This document shows, piece by piece, positions 14,346-19,884 of a stretch of 19,884 nt of DNA. Positions within the stretch are counted from its first letter, which is position 1. Each line of letters opens with the position of its first letter. The position numbers and the translations under genes are program-made. Origin of the DNA: Deltaproteobacteria bacterium RBG_16_44_11 (GTDB lineage: Bacteria; Desulfobacterota; Syntrophia; Syntrophales; Smithellaceae); assembly GCA_001797845.1 (NCBI GenBank), contig MGQN01000018.1, positions 14,558 to 34,441 on the forward strand, in the 5' to 3' direction. The notes beneath the pieces were generated by a model. It had not been told where the DNA came from, did not search any database, and saw nothing but the letters and a program-made list of their open reading frames with translations.

Positions 14346-15473
14346 TCAATGACCGTATCCGGATTGACCCTTTTCATTGCCTATACACAATACGGGTTTG
14401 ATAGTTTTGCCGTTTCTGGAATCTTTCATCGCCCGATTGATATCCTTAAAATTATATAATTTCAAGAGACGGTCGAAAGGAAATTTTCCGGACAGGTATA
14501 ATTTGATCAATTTAGGAATAAATAATTGCGGTACCGAGTCACCTTCGATTACTGCCACAGCCTTTTTTCCCTTAGGCACAAAATCAGGAACGCCGTCGCC
14601 GGTGAAGAAGGCCGCTGTGCCTCGTTTTTTTATCACCTCAATAGCAAGCTGTAACATCCGGTGGTTGCCGGTAATTTCCAGAACATAATCCACGCCGCCT
14701 GCAATAATTTTATTAATGCCTGATGCTACGTCATTGATACGACTGTTGATGATATGCGTTGCGCCCAGTTCCAGAGCCAGTTTAAGGCGAGAAGGAGTAA
14801 TATCAACCCCGATAATCGGATAGGCGTGAACGATGCGAGCCGCCATGACGGCCGCCAAACCTACCGCCCCTGTGCCGAAAATGGCAATACTCGCGCCCCT
14901 CTGAACATGGAGTGTGTTCATCACAGTGCCTGCTCCTGTTTGAATGCCGCAGCCCAGCGGCGCCAGAATTGAAAGCGGTAGTTTTTTGGAAACCTTGACT
15001 ATGTTGCGTTCGGTTGCCAGTATGTGGGAAGAAAATGAGGATTGGCCGAAGAAATGCCCATGCACGCCACTGGGCTCAAGGGCATTGCTGCCGTCCAGAC
15101 GGTGAAAGCCGAAATTCAGTTCATAAAATCGGCGGCATCTTGTAGGACGTCCGCTTTTGCAGGGGCGGCATGTGCCGCAAGATTGGTATGACAAAACGAC
15201 ATGATCGCCCGGCCGGACGGCTTTTACTTTTTTGCCGATCAGCTCAACAATGCCCGCGCCTTCATGCCCCAAGACCTGCGGGCCGTCAGCTTTCTCCCAA
15301 TGATGAACCATACTGATATCCGTATGACACACTCCGGAAGCAACTGTTCTTATAAGTACCTCCGTATCCTGCGGGCCTTCCATACTCAGCGTTTCAATTT
15401 TGAGCGGACCGCCTTTTTTTCGTAAAACAGCTGCCCGAATATTCCTGACCTTCAAGTTTTTTGAGCGAACCAT
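14346..15473 (-). CDS. Zinc-dependent alcohol dehydrogenase, aryl-alcohol/class III-like (375 aa)
   Basis: This medium-chain dehydrogenase oxidises an alcohol with NAD. Catalytic zinc ligands are Cys49 (GVCHTD), His70-Glu71 (LGHEGAG) and Cys175 (PLGCGIQTG). The structural zinc site is C99-x2-C102-x2-C105-x7-C113. The Rossmann motif GTGAVG is at 200-205, and Asp224 (IIGVDI) after the second strand favours NAD over NADP. FFGQSSFSSHILATERNIVKV is typical of the benzyl/aryl-alcohol dehydrogenase (XylB/AreB) branch, so an aromatic or bulky substrate is possible but unproven. I choose ATG 15473 because GGGAG lies six bases upstream; the in-frame TTG at 15479 is too close to that site. The 3' end is 4 bases from the convergent glycosylase-like gene, so neither gene has its own terminator. 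Confidence 0.93.
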   Translation of the reverse strand: MVRSKNLKVRNIRAAVLRKKGGPLKIETLSMEGPQDTEVLIRTVASGVCHTDISMVHHWEKADGPQVLGHEGAGIVELIGKKVKAVRPGDHVVLSYQSCGTCRPCKSGRPTRCRRFYELNFGFHRLDGSNALEPSGVHGHFFGQSSFSSHILATERNIVKVSKKLPLSILAPLGCGIQTGAGTVMNTLHVQRGASIAIFGTGAVGLAAVMAARIVHAYPIIGVDITPSRLKLALELGATHIINSRINDVASGINKIIAGGVDYVLEITGNHRMLQLAIEVIKKRGTAAFFTGDGVPDFVPKGKKAVAVIEGDSVPQLFIPKLIKLYLSGKFPFDRLLKLYNFKDINRAMKDSRNGKTIKPVLCIGNEKGQSGYGH

Positions 15474-15578
15474 TGCCAACTCCCTTGCCTGATAAGAAAG
15501 ACAAAATCATTTATTTTACCAATCCTGCCACCCCCGCTAGTTTGCTGACACTCCTTATATCATTTCTAAATCAAAGAT

Positions 15579-15620
15579 GATATCGAGGCGGCAAGAAGGA
15601 GGCGACGAGGCGTATTGGAA
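15579..15620. repeat. Dispersed repeat, copy 2, truncated
   Basis: GATATCGAGGCGGCAAG followed by AAGGAGGCGACGAGGCGTATTGG matches the left half of the insertion in the glycosylase-like gene (13953-13994) with scattered mismatches and one single-base gap. The palindrome's right half and downstream portion are absent, so this is a partial copy in non-coding DNA. Confidence 0.55.
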
Positions 15621-15702
15621 TTAATAATTCAGAAACTTGCTTGTTGCAATACTCAAAGATAAATAGCATATTGTCAGGTAAATTCTTCTATTGATCTTTA
15701 TT

Positions 15703-15708
15703 AAGGAG
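15703..15708 (+). promoter_or_regulatory. Ribosome binding site that fixes the true start of the frameshifted CMD-family gene
   Basis: AAGGAG sits six bases before ATG 15715, among the best Shine-Dalgarno sequences in the window. It shows that translation was meant to begin in the frame of 15715, not at the internal ATG 15771. Confidence 0.7.
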
Positions 15709-15714
15709 TTAATC

Positions 15715-16286
15715 ATGCAAGCCTTTATCGCACCGCCGCAGCATATTCCTTTTTACCTGAACATTGGCATATGGATCAGCAAGAAGATAACAGGCCGCGA
15801 TCTTTTGCCGGCAAAGCTTTGGCCTGGTATCCCAAAGCTGCCATCAGCTCCGGCATTATGGAAGCCCTGGTTGCTCACAAAGATGCAAAGCTGGACAAAC
15901 GGATTCTCAAACTTGTGCGGCTACAGGCATCCTTTACAGCAGCTTGCCCTTTTTGCATTGATATGAATTTTCATGAATATGAGCAATACGGGATAACTGC
16001 GGATGAGATTTCAGCCCTGCAAGGCCGAATTGAAATTGACGAGGTAAAAACATTTTCACGAAGAGAGAAGATCGCTATGGAATACGCGCAACTAATTTCC
16101 CACGCGCCCCTTTCTTTTCCTCCGTCTTTTATTGAAAAATTAAAAGCAAGCTTTACGGAAAGGGAAATCGTTATTTTGGCGAGCACCGCCGCCCAGGTCA
16201 ATTACTGGGCACGGCTTCTTCAGGCTCTTGGTGTCCCGCCTGCCGGTTTTTCCGAGCGTTGCGAGCTCCGATCAACTGAATTATAG
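15715..16286 (+). pseudogene. AhpD-like / carboxymuconolactone decarboxylase (CMD) family gene with a single frameshift
   Basis: From ATG 15715 the first frame reads MQAFIAPPQHIPFYLNIGI ... GRDLLPAK. The family pattern then continues in another frame from 15816: ALAWYPKAAISSGIMEALVAHKD, through ACPFCIDMNFHEYEQYGI, to LQALGVPPAGF. Adding one base near 15816 (AAGCT to AAGGCT) would join them into one protein of about 190 residues. The CxxC (CPFC) followed by a His is the AhpD-type redox motif; relatives are peroxidase- or disulfide-linked small enzymes. The downstream frame can also be read from ATG 15771 as 171 residues, but its first 15 residues (MDQQEDNRPRSFAGK) match nothing and have no ribosome binding site. 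This may be a true mutation, a sequencing error, or less likely recoding. The motifs after the shift are intact, suggesting a recent event. Confidence 0.75.
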
Positions 16287-16327
16287 CAGCAGACGTATAA
16301 AGCCGCTAAATTATTTTAGAATATTTC

Positions 16328-16356
16328 TTCCAAATTATATTCTAACAATATATAAT
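16328..16356 (+). promoter_or_regulatory. Candidate promoter for the PAS-GGDEF-EAL gene
   Basis: A consensus -10 TATAAT (16351-16356) lies 17 bases after TTCCAA (16328-16333), a weak -35. It is about 80 bases upstream of the chosen start ATG 16435. Confidence 0.4.
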
Positions 16357-16416
16357 AAACCCGTAATGGCATAATGGTTGATTATACCTAATGGAGCTTT
16401 TTTTATTATAAAGCAC

Positions 16417-16424
16417 AGAGGAGG
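16417..16424 (+). promoter_or_regulatory. Ribosome binding site deciding the start of the PAS-GGDEF-EAL gene
   Basis: AGAGGAGG ends ten bases before ATG 16435. It is the strongest Shine-Dalgarno in the window. The upstream in-frame TTG at 16378 has none and would add an unlikely 19-residue leader. Confidence 0.75.
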
Positions 16425-16434
16425 TTTACGAACT

Positions 16435-19329
16435 ATGGCGGTCAAACCTAAATCAACGGCTAAATCAAAAACAGCAGTTAAACCAGTCAAAATGAACCTT
16501 CACCCGAGAAACGATTTTGCCCATCTTTCTCAAGATATTATAGCCAACGTCGGAGTGGGAATATATGTTGTTCAGAACGGCAATTTTGTTTACGTAAGCC
16601 CTCTTTTTCAAAAGGTCAGTGGTTATTCCCCTGCCGATTTAATCAGCAGAAATCCGATCGATTTGATTCATTCTGACGATAAAGAAAAAATCAGAAAACT
16701 TGCTATTAGTAGTTTGAAAGGCAAAAATACGGAAGCCTATGAATATAGATTTATCAAAAAAACCGGCGATTTAATGTGGGTTTTGGAGAAGGTCACTTCC
16801 ATCCAATATAAAGGACATCGCGCCGCTCTGGGCAGCTTTATGAATATTACCGAACACAAGCGGATAGAGAATGAACTGCTCCTAAGTGAAGAAAAATACC
16901 GAAATATCCTGGAAAATATCGAAGATGGATACGTTGAACTTGACGTTAGCGGCAATTTTATTTTTTTCAACGAAGCGCTGTGCAGGATTCAAGGATACCC
17001 CAGAGAAGAATTAATAAAAAAGACCTATCGCGATCTAATGGATGAAGAAAATACCAAAAAAATGTTTACAAGATATAACAAGGTATACACCACAGGTGAA
17101 TCCGAAAAAGAAGTACCATATGAAATTATTACCAAAAGCGGAGATAGAAGACATTTAGAAACTTCTATAACTCCCATGAAAGATGCCGCCGGCCGGATAT
17201 TTGCCTTTCGGGGTATTGTGCGAGATAGAACCGAGAGCAGGCACGCAGAAGAAGTGTTACGCCAAAATGAAGAGAAATATCGGGCCATGATAGAAACCAT
17301 CCAAGATGGTTATTTTGAGATCGATCTTAACGGTAAATATACTTTCGTTAATGATGTGATTTGTCAGCATCTAAAATATTCTCGAGAAGAATTAATCGGA
17401 CATAGCCCCAAGCTTTATCAATCACCAGAAAACCTAAAAAAGAATGTCGCTGCCTTCAATAAGGTTTACGAAACGGGCAAGCCTGTTAATTCATTTGAAA
17501 TGCAAGTTACTAGAAAAGACGGCACGATACAGATTTCCGAAGTTTCGATATCACTTATAAGAAACACACAAGGCAAACCCATTGGATTCCGGGGTATTTC
17601 GCGAGATATCACCAAACGCAAGCAAATGGAAGAGACGATAAGGGAATCCGAAGAAAGATATAGAACCATTATTGAGGAGATGGAGGAATGGTATTTTGAA
17701 ACAGACCTGACGGGCAATATCACCTTTTTCAACGATATTTTTGCCAATGTCCTGGGATATTCTCAAAAAGAGCTAACCGGCATGAATTTTCGGGACTTCA
17801 TCAAAAAGGAAGATTCAGATTCGGTCTACAGGTTATTTAATCAAGTCTATAAAACAGGTAAGTCGACCAAAAACTTTCCCTATAAATTCGTCCGGCTGGA
17901 CGGCACGGTCACCTCTGCCGAGTTCTCCATTTTTCCCAAATGGGACAAGGAGGCCAAGATCGCCGGGTTTCGCGGAGTTGGACATGACATCACTGAGCGC
18001 AAACGCGCCGAAGAACGAATCCAGTATCTGGCCACACACGACGGCCTTACCGGCCTGCCCAACCGCGTAATGTTTAGCCAACTGCTCAACCATGCCATTC
18101 AGGCCGCGCGGCGTTATAAAAGGCAGTTTGCTGTATTCTTCATTGACTTGGATCGCTTCAAAATTATCAACGATACGCTGGGGCATGAAGCAGGCGACCA
18201 ACTGTTGCAGGAAATCGCTACACGATTTCGGCAAACGCTGCGCGCCGTAGATGTCATCGCCCGTATGGGAGGAGATGAGTTCGTTATATTGATCGAAGAA
18301 GTAAGCGATTTGAGCCAGGTCGCCACTGTAGCCCACAAGATTCTTGCTACCGCTATCAAACCGATAATGATTATGGGCGAAGAATGCCGCGTAACGGCAA
18401 GTATCGGCATCAGCTCTTATCCGAAGGATGGCGAGGAAGAACAAAGCCTGCTGAAAAACGCTGATATCGCCATGTATTTTGCCAAAGAAGAAGGCAAAAA
18501 TAATTTCCAGTTTTACTCCAAGGATATCAAGTCGCAATCAATTGAGCGGTTATCGATAGAAACAAATTTACGTTTCGCCCTAGAGAGAAATGAACTATCC
18601 TTGCACTACCAGGCCAAGCTTGATTTCAAAACAAACGCGATAACCGGCGTGGAGGCGCTGCTGCGCTGGAATAACCCGGCGCTGGGCGTGGTAACACCAA
18701 CACAATTTATCCCGGTAGCTGAAGAAACAGGGCTGATTGTCCCTATTGGTCGATGGGTATTAAAAACCGCTTGCGCACAAAATGTTGCCTGGCAGCGACA
18801 GGGTCTCCCTGCTGTTTGTATAGCGGTAAATTTATCGCTTCGTCAGCTTCTGGACGAAAACCTGATTGAAGATATCGAAAAGGCGCTCAAGAATTCCGGC
18901 ATGTCGCCCGGCTTGCTGGAGTTGGAGATTACCGAAAGCATGGTCATGCATAGTCCTACGCGTATGATCGGGGTTCTGGCTAAAATCAAAAATTTAGGCG
19001 TGCGTCTTGCCATTGATGATTTCGGTACTGGGTACTCATCTCTCGCCCAAATCAAACACTTCCCTGTCGACACGTTAAAGGTTGACCGTTCCTTCATTCG
19101 CAATATCCCGCAAGATGCTGAGGATAAGGCGATCACCGAGGCAATCATTGCTATGGGCAAAACGCTGAGTCTTACTGTGGTGGCTGAAGGTGTGGAAACG
19201 CAGGATCAAATGGACTTCTTAAAGGACCACTCCTGTGATGAAATGCAGGGTTATCACTTCAGTAAACCCATTGCGCCTGACCAATTTGCCGATCTGCTGC
19301 GGGCACATGTTCCCGTCCCCTCTCCATAA
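16435..19329 (+). CDS. Cytoplasmic sensor with four PAS domains, GGDEF and EAL domains (964 aa)
   Basis: The protein is a c-di-GMP turnover enzyme candidate. After a Lys/Ala-rich N-terminus come four PAS domains with PAC tails (about 35-137, 145-265, 273-392, 400-517), a GGDEF domain (about 525-690) and an EAL domain (about 700-945). The diguanylate cyclase signature GGDEF is intact at 612-616, preceded by RAVD at the position of the RxxD inhibitory site. The phosphodiesterase signature EAL is at 740-742, with DDFGTGYSSL, KVDRSFI, EGVET and QGYHFSKP downstream, so both activities could be functional. No signal peptide or membrane segment is visible, so it should sense a cytoplasmic or diffusible signal. 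PAS ligands cannot be predicted. PAS2 to PAS4 are clearly similar to one another (DGY-E-D--G---F-N), pointing to internal duplication. It stands alone between the CMD-family gene and convergent cysE. Confidence 0.96.
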   Translation: MAVKPKSTAKSKTAVKPVKMNLHPRNDFAHLSQDIIANVGVGIYVVQNGNFVYVSPLFQKVSGYSPADLISRNPIDLIHSDDKEKIRKLAISSLKGKNTEAYEYRFIKKTGDLMWVLEKVTSIQYKGHRAALGSFMNITEHKRIENELLLSEEKYRNILENIEDGYVELDVSGNFIFFNEALCRIQGYPREELIKKTYRDLMDEENTKKMFTRYNKVYTTGESEKEVPYEIITKSGDRRHLETSITPMKDAAGRIFAFRGIVRDRTESRHAEEVLRQNEEKYRAMIETIQDGYFEIDLNGKYTFVNDVICQHLKYSREELIGHSPKLYQSPENLKKNVAAFNKVYETGKPVNSFEMQVTRKDGTIQISEVSISLIRNTQGKPIGFRGISRDITKRKQMEETIRESEERYRTIIEEMEEWYFETDLTGNITFFNDIFANVLGYSQKELTGMNFRDFIKKEDSDSVYRLFNQVYKTGKSTKNFPYKFVRLDGTVTSAEFSIFPKWDKEAKIAGFRGVGHDITERKRAEERIQYLATHDGLTGLPNRVMFSQLLNHAIQAARRYKRQFAVFFIDLDRFKIINDTLGHEAGDQLLQEIATRFRQTLRAVDVIARMGGDEFVILIEEVSDLSQVATVAHKILATAIKPIMIMGEECRVTASIGISSYPKDGEEEQSLLKNADIAMYFAKEEGKNNFQFYSKDIKSQSIERLSIETNLRFALERNELSLHYQAKLDFKTNAITGVEALLRWNNPALGVVTPTQFIPVAEETGLIVPIGRWVLKTACAQNVAWQRQGLPAVCIAVNLSLRQLLDENLIEDIEKALKNSGMSPGLLELEITESMVMHSPTRMIGVLAKIKNLGVRLAIDDFGTGYSSLAQIKHFPVDTLKVDRSFIRNIPQDAEDKAITEAIIAMGKTLSLTVVAEGVETQDQMDFLKDHSCDEMQGYHFSKPIAPDQFADLLRAHVPVPSP

Positions 19330-19390
19330 AAGTGAAGCTGAAAAGTACAGCTGAAGCGAAAGGCGTTATGGTCGTGGGCATAAAGATATA

Positions 19391-19882
19391 TTATTTGAAG
19401 CTCTTTTTTACCGCTCGTGCTTTAAATTTCTTCTCGCCGAAGATCAAATCCTGTTTTTCGATAAATACTTCCGTATCGGGAGGCACAGAAGAAGTTATCC
19501 AAACGTTACCACCGATAACCGCCCGATCGCCGATAACGGTCTTTCCGCCTAGAATCGTGGCATTCGCGTAAATGATAACATCATCCCCAATTGTCGGGTG
19601 ACGCTTTTTATTTCTCAAACGCTGGCAATCCTCTTTGGAGAGAGACAATGCCCCCAGCGTAACTCCCTGATATATGCGCACTCTATTGCCTATTGATGCT
19701 GTCTCACCGATGACTACACCTGTTCCGTGATCGATGAAAAAGCTCTCTCCAATTTCTGCTCCCGGATGGATATCTATACCGGTGCGGCTGTGAGCATATT
19801 CGGTCATGATGCGGGGAATCAGAGGTACTTTATTGCGATGAAGCTTATGGGCAACACGATAAACCGTTATTGCCCAAAGTCC
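19391..19882 (-). CDS. cysE: Serine O-acetyltransferase, C-terminal 163 residues (5' end outside window)
   Basis: Serine acetyltransferase transfers acetyl from acetyl-CoA to L-serine, giving O-acetylserine for cysteine synthesis. The frame is open to the window edge; residues upstream of the apparent ATG at 19807 (GLWAITVYRVAHKLHRNKVPLIPRI) are conserved in the family, so that ATG is internal. The visible part has AHSRTGIDIHPGAEIG, FFIDHGTGVVIGE with the catalytic His, IYQGVTLGALS, KRHPTIGDDV and ATILGGKTVIG, the left-handed beta-helix hexapeptide repeats, then GGNVWIT and a basic tail. The insertion LSLSKEDCQRLRNKKRHP marks the longer type found in Bacteroidota and many anaerobes rather than the E. 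coli type. It converges with the GGDEF-EAL gene with 61 bases between, where I see no good terminator. Confidence 0.93.
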   Translation of the reverse strand, partial: GLWAITVYRVAHKLHRNKVPLIPRIMTEYAHSRTGIDIHPGAEIGESFFIDHGTGVVIGETASIGNRVRIYQGVTLGALSLSKEDCQRLRNKKRHPTIGDDVIIYANATILGGKTVIGDRAVIGGNVWITSSVPPDTEVFIEKQDLIFGEKKFKARAVKKSFK

Positions 19883-19884
19883 CG

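Larger units (their letters stand above)
15474..15714. other. Intergenic region between adh and the CMD-family gene, holding a repeat remnant
   Basis: This region carries the upstream sequences of two divergent genes. I find no reading frame of note, and no -35/-10 pair good enough to call. The main feature is the truncated repeat copy at 15579-15620. AAGGAG at 15703-15708 is the ribosome binding site of the following gene. Confidence 0.5.

Noticed and set aside
15771..16286. CMD-family gene starting at the internal ATG 15771
   Set aside because: The first 15 codons do not fit the family and no Shine-Dalgarno precedes them, while a good site and a family-like N-terminus exist at 15715 in another frame.
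17833..18537. 234-codon open frame on the minus strand
   Set aside because: It is exactly antisense to the GGDEF region of the PAS-GGDEF-EAL gene, resembles no protein family, and has no ribosome binding site.
19330..19390. AGCTG/CAGCT mini-hairpin between the GGDEF-EAL gene and cysE
   Set aside because: Only five base pairs and no T run on either strand, so it is too weak to call a terminator.
1..19884. CRISPR array, tRNA or rRNA gene, integrase or transposase gene
   Set aside because: No regularly spaced repeats, cloverleaf or CCA-ended structure, or recombinase motifs were found on either strand.

Overview
The window looks like chromosomal DNA from an anaerobic, AT-leaning Gram-negative bacterium. 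I place it tentatively in the former Deltaproteobacteria (Desulfobacterota, Syntrophales-like). This rests on the gene mix: a metX-metW pair, an Rrf2-nadA pair, a PP-loop/RNA-binding fusion, a multi-PAS GGDEF-EAL sensor, murein enzymes with LysM domains, and many weak ribosome binding sites. The taxonomy is inference; there is no rRNA or tRNA gene. No prophage, complete insertion sequence, CRISPR array or toxin-antitoxin module is visible.

Layout. 1-307: C-terminal end of a YqhQ-like (DUF1385) membrane protein, cut by the left edge. 493-2208: exported protein with two LysM domains and an unrecognised C-terminal part, followed by a terminator. 2305-3276: PP-loop ATPase of the ThiI/MnmA type with an RNA-binding-like tail; its 3' end overlaps the convergent DUF4301 gene (3269-4846). 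4847-5361: gap without an intact gene, possibly holding a broken reading frame. 5362-7438: convergent cell-wall pair, an MltD-like lytic transglycosylase and a D-Ala-D-Ala carboxypeptidase. 7654-9522: a DUF4410-type lipoprotein, then an amidohydrolase-fold protein that seems to have lost several metal ligands. 9687-11052: Rrf2 regulator and quinolinate synthase nadA, behind a promoter with a perfect inverted repeat. 11104-13257: metX, metW, ridA. 13258-13369: a 112-base structured element sitting exactly between the ridA stop codon and the MOSC-domain gene (13379-13810). 13823-14341: a Pyr_excise-type DNA-glycosylase-like gene carrying an apparent in-frame insertion built around a 16-base palindrome. 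14346-15473: zinc alcohol dehydrogenase on the minus strand. 15474-15714: intergenic, with a second, truncated relative of that insertion. 15715-16286: an AhpD/CMD-family gene broken by one frameshift. 16435-19329: a 4xPAS-GGDEF-EAL protein. 19391-19884: minus-strand serine O-acetyltransferase, cut by the right edge.

The genes form several short units rather than one pathway. Amino-acid and cofactor metabolism (nadA, metX-metW, ridA, cysE) dominates the middle and right. Envelope maintenance (LysM protein, MltD-like, DacA-like) dominates the left.

I do not see a clear new multi-gene system. The most interesting signals are small and non-coding or semi-coding: (1) the 112-base element at 13258-13369, with 12-bp inverted ends, two perfect internal hairpins, an alternative hairpin at its 5' end and a possible 4-bp target duplication, which could be a miniature mobile element, a cis-regulatory RNA, or one turned into the other; (2) the dispersed repeat that apparently inserted in frame into the DNA-glycosylase-like gene; and (3) the inverted repeat filling the spacer of the Rrf2-nadA promoter.
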